Shown here: positions 11,276-24,830 of the stretch, piece after piece
How positions within the stretch are numbered: the stretch's first letter is position 1
Layout: the number at the start of each line of letters is the position of its first letter
DNA from: Sphagnum compactum
Lineage: Eukaryota; Bryophyta; Sphagnopsida; Sphagnales
Length of the DNA: 64,000 nt
Assembly: GCA_965153455.1 (NCBI GenBank)
Contig: OZ234499.1
Span: 5,710,459 to 5,774,458, forward strand
Reading direction: 5' to 3'
The notes under the pieces: model-generated
Seen by the model: only the letters and a program-made list of their open reading frames with translations
Told to the model about the DNA's origin: nothing
Database searches by the model: none
Program-made: the position numbers and the translations under genes

Positions 11276-12530
11276 TTGTTGTTTATATGTCTTTTTGTGA
11301 CTTTTTGTTCGATGGGTGTTCATTTTTTATTTAGTGTAAAGAATTGTTCATACACGAGTTTTCCATTTTTGTTTTGTTTCCAATTTTGAAATTATAATAT
11401 TGTACCCATATTAATGATTTTGAAAGACTTTTTGTGTTATAATTGAACATTCCATTCACACTATTTTCAAAAACCATCTAACATGGCATAGTTTCCTTCA
11501 TATAGTTTTACTAACATGTTTTCAAAATGATAGTTTGTGATGAAAGCCATTCATTTGACTTGGAATAGTTGATAGTTTAAAAGGAAAAGGATATGTGTCA
11601 AAATGAATGTTTTGTGCTAAAAATGTGAATGTTTGGCTAGGTGTTTTATAATATACATGTTTGTTATGTGTTGTTTTAACATTTTTGTAAAACAAATATG
11701 GTAAGGTATTGTCAATAATTGAGGTTTTTAAACAAGTTTTATCAATAAATTTTGTGTTTTCGAATGTTTGTGATGTTGTTTGAAACCTATCAAAATGTTG
11801 ATGCAGTTTACATTGTTTTGTCACATCATTTGTTTTTAACTCATAATATTTTACAATTTCATGCCAAATGTTTGTTCCAATGATGTTTAAACCATCAATT
11901 TTTAATTTGAAAATTCACAAATTTCAAATTAGTGAAGGTTGGTAAAGGTCGTGTCATTATAATGTTTAAACACTACTACAAAAACAAGTTATTTTGATTT
12001 GGGAATCCAATAAAAAAGGACCCCATTTGGACAACCATAAAAAAAATCATCTTTTCAATTTAGACAAATTGTTTTGAACTTGTCTTATATGATTAAAGGG
12101 TGGTTTTTTTTACCGGAAGACTATTGGATTATTTGATTAGTCATTTTGACTACTAGATAATGGACCATTTGACTGGTCAAATTTCTACCCAATTATTATT
12201 TTTAATTATTATTTTAAAAATTGTGTAAGTAAATGTAGGTAAAAAGGTAGGTAGGTTGTATATAAGTTTAGTAGGTCATAAAAAGGCAAGTAAGTAGGTG
12301 GTAACCTAACTTAATCTACCTAATCTAGCCTGCTTAACTTATTTAATCTATTTAACCTTTTTAAACTAAATTTAACTTACTTACCTTAATCTTTTAAACA
12401 TGTATATAGGTTATAAATATTGGAGTTGAACTGCAAACCTTCACAATGATAAACCAAATCCTTACCAATGGACTACACCATTAAATATGTTCAACTTTTG
12501 TTAATTTTTTTTATTGTAAATGTTTATTTC
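11276..12530. other. AT-rich DNA with a tRNA-like (SINE head) segment
   Basis: No gene is supported. On the reverse strand near 12430-12495 there is a tRNA-like order of motifs, TGGTGTAGTCCATTGGTAAGG followed about 35 bases later by GGTTTGCAGTTCAACTCC. It resembles the pol III A and B boxes of tRNA-derived SINEs. The segment 12225-12400 is a TAGG/CCTA-rich low-complexity tract. Confidence 0.4.
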
Positions 12531-12532
12531 AC

Positions 12533-13000
12533 GTCATTAAACATAGTGGCGAAACTTAGATGACAACTAATGACTAAATCAAATGGTTAAACTTAATGGC
12601 TTAATGTAATGATTAAACATAATGGTTAAACCTTGGCTAAATTTAGTGATTAATTATAACGGTTAAACATAATGATTAAATTTAATTGATAAATCTAATG
12701 GCTAAACTTCATGGTTAAACTTAATGATTAAATCTAATGACTAAACATAACAACTAAACTTAGTTGATAAACTTAATGGTTAAACCTTTTAGCTAAATTT
12801 AGTGGTTAAACATAATAATAAAACATTGGTTAAACATAGTGGCTAAACTTAATTAATAAACCTAATGATTAAACTTCATGCTTAAACTTTGGTTAAACAT
12901 AATGATTAAATTTAACCCAAACATAATGGTTAAACCTACTAACTAAATCTAATGGTTAAACATGATAACTAAACCTGGTTAAACCTAGTTGATAAACACT
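12533..13000. repeat. Minisatellite of TTAAACNTAATGG words, block A
   Basis: The array is degenerate, with a repeat unit of about 12-14 bp (TTAAACTTAATGG, TTAAATCTAATGA and similar) over about 470 bp. The same word family returns at 15175-15665. There is no coding potential. Confidence 0.85.
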
Positions 13001-13784
13001 TCACCAAAATGTGTCCTAGTTCACTTTGGGTTTCACTAAATTTTGAATGAATTTGAACATTTTTACCATGGTGAAATTAGTCAGCCCCCTAATGAACGGG
13101 GACCAGTTGTTATTAATAATGAATTGGTCCATTAGTACCTAGTAATATAAATTTACCAAGCCATTTCACTTGCTAGTTAATTAACTAGGCAACATGGAAA
13201 TCAATTAAATTTAAATTATTTAATATTTAATGTAATATTTGATATTATTGATCATTTAAAGATTTTTCAGCCTTTGAATTATTGACACGTGTCATTACCT
13301 ATGTTAGGTTCAAAACTTAGCATAGGCCACATAATCAACCTAAGTAAGCACCTATTCTTAAATAAATACATAGGAGAATATTCGGTCAACTTACCATTGT
13401 TGATTGCAAATACAACATTTGTGAGGTTTGATTTTTTGACCTCTGAGATGGAAACAAACACCCTTACCATCAAGCCATCACATGTGTTGTGATAATGTTT
13501 TACATTGCATTTTATTTATCAAATACTTCATTTGAAACATTACAAAACATAAAACTTAAAGAATTCATATTTTATTGAAATTTTGTCCAAATGAAATGAT
13601 TAAAGTTTAATTTAAATTTTTTTCAATAATGTACATAGTTACATTTATTTCCTTTTCAAAATGTAGAATTTGAACAAATTTTTTTTTGAATATCATTATT
13701 CAATAATATTTCAATGACAATTTTATTGAAAAAAAAATGTTTAATAAATAAATAAGATTTTATTAATATAATAATATTACCTAT
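13001..13784. other. AT-rich spacer with a second tRNA-like segment
   Basis: No gene is supported. On the reverse strand around 13425-13490, TGGCTTGATGGTAAGGGTG resembles a pol III A box and is followed by AAATCAAACCTC in the B-box position. It may be a SINE head. The rest is AT-rich. Confidence 0.35.
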
Positions 13785-14662
13785 GTTAGGCTACTTTCAG
13801 CTATTATAACGCTACTTTTCATTGTTCTAAGTTTTTTCACCCTACATTATTTATGGTTATTCTTAGTTTTTTTTGCTATTCTAAGTTATTTCATCTTAGG
13901 TTATTTTTAATTATGTTAACTTAATTGTTGGTTACTTTTGGCTATTGAAGGTTATTTCACCTTATGTTATTATTGGTTATATTACCAGAGGCTATTTGTG
14001 ATTATTCTATTTGTGGTTATTGTTAGTTGTTTTATTGGTGGCTATTGTTCGTTATTCCATTGGTAACTATTGTTAGTTATTTTATTAGTGGATGTTGTTG
14101 GTTATTCTATTGGTGGCTATTTTATTAGTGCATATACATTTTATTGGTGGCTATTTGTTTGGTGGCTATTGGTGGCTATAAAAAAAATTTATTAATGACT
14201 ATTATATTGGTGGTTATTAATGGTTATTTTATTAATGGCTATTGGTGGATATTTTATTGATGAATATTGGTGGTTATTTTAGGTTAAATTATCATAGGTT
14301 ATTGGTGGTTATTAATGGTTATTTTATTATAAGTTATTGTTAGATATTCTAAGTTATACTATCATGATAATTTTGGTAGTTATTTTATTATAGGTTATTT
14401 TAAATTATTTTTCATAGGCTATTATTGGCAATTTTAAGTTATTTTGTCTTAAGTCATTATAGTTTATTTTAAATTATTTTAAATTATTATATTTAAAATA
14501 AAATAACGTATAATAACATAAAGTAGAATGACCTTAAATAACTTAAAATAAAAAACCTGTAATAAACTAGCTATGATACCTTAAGGTAGAATAATGTATA
14601 ATAATTTAGGGTATAATAATTTATAATAACTTAAGGTATAAATTAAAATAACTAAGGTAGCC
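13785..14662. repeat. Minisatellite of GGTTATTTTATTGGTGGCTA words
   Basis: The first part (13785-14480) consists of TTATT/GGTGGCTATT-type words. The second part (14500-14662) has the complementary sense (AATAACTTAAGGTA). A change of strand sense within one array suggests an inversion or two opposed arrays meeting near 14490. Confidence 0.7.
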
Positions 14663-15140
14663 TAAAATAATATAGGGTATATCATAAAGTAACATAAGGT
14701 ATTTAAAACAACAACATAAAAATAATTTTGTTTATCACAGTAAATTATAATAATGAATTATGTCAACTAGTAATGAAACATGATGTTTATATCATGATAT
14801 TATATTAAAATAACTTTACCAAGGTGAAATCATTAAAGTGCAATGAATTTATTTCACTTTTAAGGTCTTATAATGATTTAAGGTATATAGGGTATAATGA
14901 TTTCAACCAGGGTGATTTAGGATAAAATAATATAAGGTATATCATAAAGTAACATAAGGTATTTAAAACAACAACATAAAAATAACTTTGTTTATCATAG
15001 TAAATTATAATAGTGAATTATGTCAACTAGTAATGAAACATGATGTTTATAACATGATATTATATTAAAATAACTTTACCAAGGTGAAATCATTAAAGTG
15101 CAATGAATTTATTTCACTTTTAAGGTCTTATAGTGATTTA
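14663..15140. repeat. 218-bp direct duplication, period 260 bp
   Basis: 14663-14880 and 14923-15140 align without gaps and with about six mismatches in 218 bp, roughly 97% identity by eye. The intervening 42 bp are unrelated. This is much younger than the surrounding degenerate arrays, so it is a recent segmental or tandem duplication. Each copy ends in TTTTAAGGTCTTATA. Confidence 0.95.
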
Positions 15141-15174
15141 GGCTAATGAATTACACCCCACTTTTGTACTAGTG

Positions 15175-15665
15175 AAACCTAATGAATAAACTTCATGGTT
15201 AAATTTTGACTAAACCTAGTGGTTAAATTTAATGGCTAAACATAATGACTAATCTTTGGTTAAACTTAGTGGTTAAATCTAGTGGCTAAGCATAATGATT
15301 AAAACTTGATTAAACATAATGGTTAAACATAGGTTAAACCTAGTGATTAATAAATTGACGTTAAACTTAACGGGTAAATATAATGGTTTAACATAGTGGT
15401 TAAATTTAAGCTATACATAATGGTTAAATTTAAGTTGTACCTAGTGGTTAAATTTATGTTATACCCAATGGCCAAATATAATGGTTCAACTTAGGTTAAA
15501 TCTAATGTCAAATCTAATGGTTAAGCATAGTGGTTAAACCTAGTGGTTAAATTTAAATTAAGCCTAATGGTTAAATTTTGGGTAAACCTAGTGGTTAAAT
15601 CTAATGACTAGACATAATGGCTAGAAATTTAATGGTTAACTACACCTAGTAACTACACCTAGTGG
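15175..15665. repeat. Minisatellite of TTAAACNTAATGG words, block B
   Basis: This is the same word family as 12533-13000 (GGTTAAACCTAGTGGTTAAA), here with more CCTAGTGG variants. Together the two blocks flank the GGTTATT array and the 218-bp duplication. Confidence 0.85.
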
Positions 15666-16079
15666 CTAAACTTAGATAGGTAAATGGATGGATAGATATG
15701 ATGTAGGTAATATGCAAATAGGTGGGTAGGTAAGTAGGTAGGTGAAAAAATATAGGTAGATAGGTAGGTAGGCGAGTAATAGGTAGGTGGGTGGGTAATA
15801 GGTAGGTAAATAGCTAATTAGGTAAATAGGTGAGTGAATAAATAAAAGGTACATACATAGGGTAGTAGACCATGTCACATTTTATTAAAGATCATTGACC
15901 ATCTTGATTTAATGTTTCATTTGATTAAATACCATTGACCATTTTGTTTAAAGATCATTGGCCATTTTGATTAAATGTTCAATTTTATTAAAAACCATTG
16001 GCCATTTTGACTAAGGTTGTACAATTTGACTATATGTATTTAGTCAAATTAACCATTATGGTCAAGTTGATTAATAAAA
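15666..16079. repeat. TAGG microsatellite and CATTGACCATTTTGA array
   Basis: 15690-15860 is a TAGG/TAGGTGGG simple-sequence tract. 15885-16015 contains about four degenerate copies of a 35-40 bp unit with the words ATCATTGACCATTTTGA and TTAAATGTTCA. Confidence 0.7.
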
Positions 16080-18499
16080 AATACATGTGTCATTCACACC
16101 CCTAGCCTTTAATCAAAATGTATGTGTCCATTAATCAAAACGATAAATTAGTCAACTTGAACCTCTTAAAAAATCATGATTTGTGGTAGTGAAATCACCC
16201 ATGAATTGATTATGAACTTGTTTTATTACACACAATCTATGATCAATAAATGTTAACATTTTATTACGTAGTAAAAAGAATTCATCTATCATTAGTAATC
16301 AATGTTGATCATACATCTTTGTTAAAGTGTCACATCTTGTATCACTTAATGGTTTTGATGAATCTTTGTTTTTTTTGGTCTAAATGGCATTCGTAATAAT
16401 TCTTTGTTCATCATTAAGTTATTTCATTTGTGATGCAAATTTTCCATATACAACAAGTTCATTGGTTACTTGACAAACATGTGTTAATTGATTTTTTTCA
16501 ATATTTTCTTTTGGATTATTTATGGTTTTCATATGTTAAATCACATGGTTCAACTTCCTTGGTATTTATAAATAATACATTTTTGTATGATTTGCTTGTG
16601 TCAATAATAAATTGTTCCAAAAGAATACTTTCCTGCCCATTTATCTTATTCATTTTCTATGTATTTTCCTTGTAAATTATCCCATTCATCACCATTTTTA
16701 TTATTTTTGTTGAATATATATGCAATTATTTTTTACTTTTTCAATATTTTTTTAATATGTAAACATGTTTTTATGATGTACAATTGTTTTTAAATTAGTT
16801 TTTGATTTATGAAAATGATTAAACAAAAGTAATAATTTTATATATGATATTTTCGATTTTTGTGAAGATTAAATGAAACTCAATGGATAATTTTATTATG
16901 TTCACGTTTCTTGAACATTATTTTCCTAAATATATGTAATCTAGTTGTGATGATTATAATATTTATCAATTAATGATTTGTATTGTGTGCTTATCAAGGT
17001 AGAAGGTGAATTGTGTAATATTTTGTGGTGATGGTACAAAAGTTCTTTTTTTTTCATGTATTCATAAATTGAAATGATCTTATTGAGTGATAAAATGGAA
17101 TTGATAACAATATGTGCATTACTTGTTGACAAACATTTTTGTGCATTTAAAAATATATTTCCTAATTTTTATTCATTTAGATGCTCTTGTTTGATCATGT
17201 TTACATTTTTTCAACATGAATTGCATTTTTCGTGTAATAAATTTGTTTACTAAATTGTTTTAAGTAGAAAGTGTAATAAGTCGTAACAACATATCAATCT
17301 AAAATGTATTGCACTTATGTGAAGCATGCATTAGAGACAAATTATTTCATGTTTGTTTCTAATGCATGCTTCACATATGCATATATATATATATATATAT
17401 ATATGAACACAAAATATTTTTGTGCATTTCATTAGAGGTTTAGGATATTGAAATTAACAAACTAGTTGATTTTTTTCTTCCATGTTCATTCGTGTCGATG
17501 TATTTGTGTACTATGAATTTTAATTGGAAGAATTTTTTGATCATAAATATTCATGAACAAAATTTTCAATAGCTTCATTTGATGAAAACGTTAAAGCAAG
17601 AAGTGTTTTCTAATTACCACAAAAATCAATGATCATGCGATAACTCTCCAATATGAAATTCAATACAAAACAAATATTTAAGTTCACCAAATAGAAGGTT
17701 TTTTTTTGTTTTAATTACAAAAATTGTTAATTTTGTTGAAATGTACAAAATCCTAGAACAAGCAAATTGCCCATTTTGCAACAATGAACAAGCATTGCTA
17801 GTGCACCATCCATTGGATGCACATTATGATTCAATTTTGAATGAACATTAATTGAATTAATATTTGGTTTCATTTTTTCAACCCAATTCAATAAGAAGTA
17901 GGTCCTATTTATAGGTAGGTAGGTAAGAATATAACCAAACGACTAAATAAATAAATCGTTTATGCATAAATAATGGTTATTTTTAATTATCTACCTATGA
18001 ACAACCCTACTAGTTGTGGGTTGTCATCAATGTTGTCCAATTCCTCCTTTTTGAAAGAACCTTTGATCCCAATTTTTTTTAACATTAAAAAAAAATTGGT
18101 AAGCTTTTCAGGTGTGGGTTGAGCTCGGTTTTTCAAAATTTTGAACTTATGGTTTGGTTTTGACATTTTTTTAAAATTCAAGAACCTTGAAGCTTGGTTG
18201 GAAATCGGGTTTTGATTATGTGTGCACACTAGCACTTTGCAAAGTTGAATTTTTTTTTTTAGAGGTGCAGAGTTTTTAAACAAGTTAAAATTGAAATTTG
18301 TGAAAGTATGAAATTCTTTTAACAAATTAAAATAAATAAAATCTACCTAAAACATTTAGCTTACTTGTTAAGTTTTCAAAAAAATTCAATGTGTTTACTT
18401 TAAGAACTTAGCTCATTTTTAGTAAGAGGTTTGATTTTGATTCTAATAAAAGGCTAGTTTCACAATTTGATCCTTGCATTAGTTCCATCCAAAGAGTAT
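16080..18499. other. Very AT-rich intergenic DNA
   Basis: No gene is supported; open frames are AT-driven. It contains a strong hairpin at 17316-17377, listed separately, which runs directly into an (AT)n microsatellite at about 17381-17404. A short TAGG run lies near 17911-17926. Confidence 0.6.
17316..17377. repeat. Near-perfect 26-bp stem hairpin
   Basis: The arms 17316-17341 and 17352-17377 (core GTGAAGCATGCATTAG) pair with a single difference, which would be a G:U pair in RNA, around a 10-base loop. The stem is more regular than neutral AT-rich DNA would give. It could be a foldback element end, a cruciform site or a small-RNA hairpin. The loop is short for a typical plant miRNA precursor. 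Confidence 0.7.
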
Positions 18500-18790
18500 T
18501 AAGCTAAATCACGAGAACTATATTTCACAATGCAAAAATTATATAATCTTTAAAAAAAAAATCCTCTAAAAGAAACCAAAATAAATCCTTCAAGATATTA
18601 CAACTCTATAACTAATATCAAGTTGAAACACAAGCCAAAATATTATTATTTTTGAAAAATGCTCATATAAAAATAGACCTATTATTATTATTATTACCTA
18701 GGTGCCAAAATCCATTAATCTACTCTACTCTATAATGAATCTAAACACAATAATATCCTTGCCTAACCATGGTAGGCATGGCCAACAAAA
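18500..18790 (+). repeat. Dispersed LTR-like repeat, copy 3, next to RPS18
   Basis: It matches 3650-3930 and the reverse complement of 6300-6560 through AATCCTTCAAGATATTA, CTCTATAACTAATATCA, AAAAATAGACCTATTATTA and ATAATGAATCTAAACACAA, ending GGCATGGCCAACAA. Its left end is more diverged and lacks the purine tract. It ends about 260 bp upstream of the RPS18 start codon, so it borders or overlaps the promoter. Confidence 0.6.
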
Positions 18791-18930
18791 AAGCAACTCA
18801 GCTCTCCACCATGGTTAGCTTGGGAACTGGAACCAAACAGAAACTTGATTCCGGGGATCACTTATCATCCATCCTTCTTGTTGCGCTGGTGGGTGCTGGT
18901 TTTTCGACTCTTCTGGCTCCCCCCCCTTCA

Positions 18931-18939
18931 TTAGGGTTT
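18931..18939 (+). promoter_or_regulatory. Telo-box upstream of RPS18
   Basis: TTAGGGTTT (telo-box) lies 110 bp before the start codon. Such boxes are a hallmark of plant ribosomal-protein promoters. A pyrimidine-rich leader follows (18960-19025, TTTTTCTCTTCTCC). No site II (TGGGCY) motif was seen. Confidence 0.7.
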
Positions 18940-19048
18940 AGAGCCGCCATTGGTACTCTACTTTGCTCCTTGCACAGGCGTGTTTTTCTCTTCTCCGGTG
19001 CCTTGTGTCTACGCTCTCTCCTCAGCGGCAGCGGAACGCACCGTCACG

Positions 19049-20971
<1,923 letters not shown>

Positions 20972-22172
20972 TTTGGTTAATGTTTTCTTCAATGTGCTTG
21001 TGGCCAAAGTTACTTGCTTTTGGTTTTTGGTATGGCAGTAGGAAGCAAATTATATGGCACAGGAAAATGAGATAAGTTTTGTTGTATGAACACAGTCTTT
21101 ATTGGTGGGAACAGAGTAGTCAATATTTTGGACTTGGCTGTGACTGGTAATTGAATTTTGCATCACCAATTTTGAACACTAATTTCAGTCCTGTTAGGTA
21201 TGCAATGTGGTGGGAGTGCACCACTTCTGATTCCATTTAGATTCTAGGAAATTGACCACAAACTCGAGTGTTCCCACTTGGCATGTTAGGTCACAGATAG
21301 GTTTGTTGGATCCTGTTGACCTTCCAAATTTGCTGTTCTTTTGCAGTGTTAATAACACAAAAGTTAGCCTTCCAAAACTCACATTTTATTTTGTGCATCA
21401 AATGTTCTGCATCCACTTCCTCACAAGTGTTGAGCTTATTGGAGTATGCTCAGGGTTTTGAAGGTTTCAACCACTCTGCTTCAGCTTAGATGCTTGTGTT
21501 CACAGGGATTGTTTTCGGTTGACCGCTCATTGTTGTGGCGTGTGCCAATTTGTTATTGTGAAAGTCGCTTTGCAATTCCAAATATGGTATGCATAAAATG
21601 AGGCATTTGAGACGGAATTAAACAAAACAACCATATACTATCTTTTTCATAAAACTTGATGCATCTATAATTTGTGCAATAACATGGTGCTACGTGAAAA
21701 TGTATGAATGCTTTAGATGCAATAGGCAATTTTCTCCCATGTGTACATTAAAATATATTTTAGTATAGCCACTTCTGCTTAAAGAAAAGGTACGTTTACA
21801 TTGAAAATTTCTGAGGTTTTTAAAAATTGTATGTGGCTGCCTTTTTCGTTTTCCTGTTGCAAAGCAGGCTGCTACTATTACCATGAATTTGGTGATGTAA
21901 TGCAGCAGCGCAGTTTTCGACCTACAAATACTCTGAAAAACCCTAAATGATCCTTCACTCAAATAATTAGAGTAAGTTTTAGTAATCGAACACCAGAGCT
22001 GGATACGCTCTACAACTATTAGCACAAACAAACTCTACACCAAGACAGGATGCCCCCAAGGAGTGTTGATGAGTGTTTGTGCCCCAGAAAATGAGGGATC
22101 TATCGCAGTAATTTCAGGTCAGTTCTTTCTCAGCACATTGGTGTAGTTTCTTTACTGTCCCCTTGTAAGGAT
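20972..22172. other. RPS18 3' flank, no further gene seen
   Basis: This is 3' UTR and intergenic DNA. It is less AT-rich than the repeat regions, with no coding signal I trust. Confidence 0.5.
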
Positions 22173-22182
22173 TCAATTTAGA

Positions 22183-23186
22183 TTGTCAGCAACGTTCAGA
22201 GCACAAAAGCGCCAGAACTCAGATGCGTGGGTGCCCTGAACAGCTGCAGCTGAAAAATCACCACCACCACCAAGTCTGGCAATTGCAGGTGCCCCATGTG
22301 AAAGAGCTGTGTAGACAACAGCAATTTCAGCAACAAAAAAGGCCACTGCAAGGTCTTTCTCAACCTCATCTTCATTCTCCCTACTCTCTGCATCAGTAAA
22401 TGCTTGCCCCTCATCAACTGCATGTGCCAAGCTTGGGTTCCCGACACCTGGGTCCACAGTCCCAGCATATCATTTCCCAGTGGTCCTTCACCCTCTAGAA
22501 ACAGCTGGGCCAGCAGCAGCAGGTAGGAGGTCTTTCACAGGTTCCACAGTCTTCTCTGCCATCATTACCACTGCAATCAGCTCTTGTCTCTCCTGTGGAA
22601 TCTGGATCTTCATCTCTTACTAAGCAGCTGCAGACTCTCCCCCAGCAAACCAGGTTGAAGGACAGATGTCGCAGATTCCTGGGCCAGCTACACTAGTGCA
22701 AGCAAAGCAGTTCCAGAATAAGCAGCAGCAGAATCCGCAGCAATAGGCTTCTCACTTATCCAAAGGCCTCATGGAGGGTCTTCCTAAGTCCAACCATCTT
22801 CCTGGTAATGTGAGTCTTGGGAATAACCAGATGTCTGGTGAGTTACCTGGCCAACTGGGGGCATGGCACATCCATTGTAGCAAGGGCAAAGGGTTCTTCA
22901 GCCAGAAGGGCAGATGCAAGTAGTGAAGCTACAAGCTTGGTCCCAGCAAGCTATAACTTGACAGGTGCCTGAGCTGCAATCTCAAGGGTCTCAATTGCGA
23001 AGAGGAGCTCAATCACAAGGGCTAGCTTCTGCAGCAGTGCAACAGAAGGGACCACAGCATCAGCAAGGGACCCAGGAGCTGGTGCCTAACCAGCTCATGG
23101 CCATGCCATCACACCGACAGGCACAGGAATGTCAACCCATGATGCCAGAGTGGTTGGCCTGCCACAGGCCCATGCTGTCATGAAAG
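22183..23186 (+). pseudogene. Broken glutamine-rich coding relic
   Basis: On the + strand several frames show long Gln-, Pro- and Ser-rich runs (for example QQQFQQQKRPLQGLSQP, KQLGQQQQVGG, QFQNKQQQNPQQ, and the 72-residue stretch 22965-23183). They are interrupted by stops and frameshifts at about 22393, 22680, 22745, 22922 and 22960. CAA and CAG are both used, which argues for real former coding rather than a CAG microsatellite. It looks like a fragment of a Q-rich transcription coactivator, but I cannot name the family. The reverse strand has a competing 94-codon open frame (22173-22457), which I take as the shadow. No introns or start are evident, so a retrocopy is possible. Confidence 0.45.
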
Positions 23187-24062
23187 GTGCAGCAGATCAG
23201 TTTCCACTGCATCTTAAGGTTCCATGAAACTGAGTACTCACATCTACACTCCTGTATTAGGATACATCCCTCTACAAGATTCTATGGCTACACAAGAACA
23301 CTGAACTAACTCCAACACCAGCAGTCTTAGCCAATTCTACAAAAAAAGGCTGCCAGAAAAACCAAAGTACATCAATGTGAAAACACACACAACGCCAGAA
23401 AAACGTCACTCCACATGCAGCACACAGAGGCAGAAAATTTCCCCTCTAATGTGGTCCCCACTCTCTGCATTCTGCACAAGCAACCTCAAAAGCTTACAAA
23501 AGCCTCCAAAAGCCCCCCAATTTGCTTTCTTAATAAAAAATGCAGAAACTTTGAATGAATCAAAAGACTGCAATTTCAAGCTTGCTTGTGGCAGTCAAAC
23601 ATCCAGAAGAGATGCTTGGAAATTTCACAACAAAACTTGTGCTCTTGTCGAAATTTGAGTACACCACAAATATTTGACAGTTCTGCTGCAGCCTCCCTCA
23701 ACCACAATTTCTTGCCTCGTTTCGCCAGAATGCAATACTAAAATTCTAAAAGCATAAGTAAAACCAACACCATAAAGAAGACCAATGAAATCACCCTAAT
23801 CCAGCTAACTCCTGAGTTTCCAGAAGATCACCAACCCTACTGGCCGAAGAAGGTTCAAGACTCCAGTTTCCAAAACAGAAAACCATGCAGATACTCAAAT
23901 TCTGCAATTCTGCACTCTGCTACATTTATCCTTTTGTAGATGAGACAAAAGCAGGCAAATCAGATGGAGGGAGGGGAAGAGGAGGCTCATGCTTGTATAA
24001 CTCGTGTCCTGCTTTTTCGACAAAAGAAGCTTCTCTATCAGAAGAAGAAAACCAGTAAAACC
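23187..24062. other. Intergenic DNA 3' of RPL22, no gene seen
   Basis: The composition is moderate with no repeat structure recognised. Short open frames here have no supporting features. Part of it will be the 3' UTR of the leftward RPL22 gene. Confidence 0.5.
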
Positions 24063-24684
24063 CTAATCCTCATCTTCTGCCTCATTGTCAGCAATATTAA
24101 AGTAGCGCAACTCATAGACATTACGATCCTTGTTGGAAGCAATCACACGCAACCAATCCCGCACATTATGCTTCTTCAGATACTTTTTCGTCAAGTACTT
24201 CAAATACCTGCCAACAGCGCCACACACTCACACTTAGAAACCCTAATAGAAGTTTGATATTGACATTTACAGAGCAAGAAGCATACGTACTCTTAGAACA
24301 GGTTCAAAACTACTCTTCAAGCCCATTGGACATACTCAAACGTCTTAAAAGGAAGAGTCAAATCTGCCGACTGTGGTTTATATGCGCATCCAAGAGACAT
24401 AAAAGAGTAAAGCGAGAGAGACGGAGAGAATTACTTTACCTCTTTGAAAATGCATTCTCTGAAGTGACGCTTATCTTGTTTTTCTCTCTGGTGATGGTAA
24501 CAGTGTCGCCCAGGACACCTGCCTTCCCCGCGACCTTGATACGATCCTGCAAAAACTTCTCAAAAGAAGCGATGTCCATGATCTTGTCTTCCACAGGTTT
24601 CCCACAGTCGATGGTGAAGGTCTGCGCCTTCTTCTTCCCCTTGGTACCTCCGGCGGGCTTCTTCGCCGCTACCGCGGGCGCCAT
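24063..24684 (-). CDS. RPL22: 60S ribosomal protein L22 (eL22), two exons
   Basis: This is a large-subunit protein of the cytosolic ribosome (eL22). Exon 1 is 24684-24440 and exon 2 is 24207-24063; the 232-bp intron has a GT donor (AAGAG|GTAAAG) and an AG acceptor (TTGGCAG|GTATTT). The spliced product is 129 residues. A Lys-rich N terminus ([20 protein letters not shown]) is followed by the eL22 core [16 protein letters not shown] and [16 protein letters not shown], then [30 protein letters not shown] and the acidic tail EAEDED. The start is the ATG at 24684. The frame is open upstream to 24810, but that part is leader and contains no ATG. The gene looks functional. Confidence 0.97.
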
Positions 24685-24830
24685 TACTTCAAAACAGGGC
24701 TGCTGAACCGCCGGTCTGAGAGAGAGAGAGAGAAGGAACTGTGCAGGTGCAGAGTGTGAAGGATAAAGAGAGTGAAGCGGCGGAGCTCCAAACCCTAACA
24801 ACGCCTTCACACGAGACTATCATCCTACGG
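24685..24830 (-). promoter_or_regulatory. RPL22 leader and telo-box promoter
   Basis: On the reverse strand TTAGGGTTT (telo-box, 24790-24798) lies about 106 bp before the start codon, followed by a pyrimidine-rich leader containing a (TC)n run at 24720-24734. This matches the layout upstream of RPS18, where the telo-box is about 110 bp before the ATG. Confidence 0.7.

Noticed and set aside
12533-15665. CRISPR-like or gene array
   Set aside because: The units are degenerate with no unique spacers, and the DNA is plant nuclear.
17316-17377. Known plant miRNA precursor
   Set aside because: The arms match no conserved plant miRNA I can recall, and the loop is short. Kept only as a hairpin.
24685-24810. 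42-residue N-terminal extension of L22
   Set aside because: It lacks an ATG, contains the pyrimidine-rich leader and telo-box, and is absent from the family.
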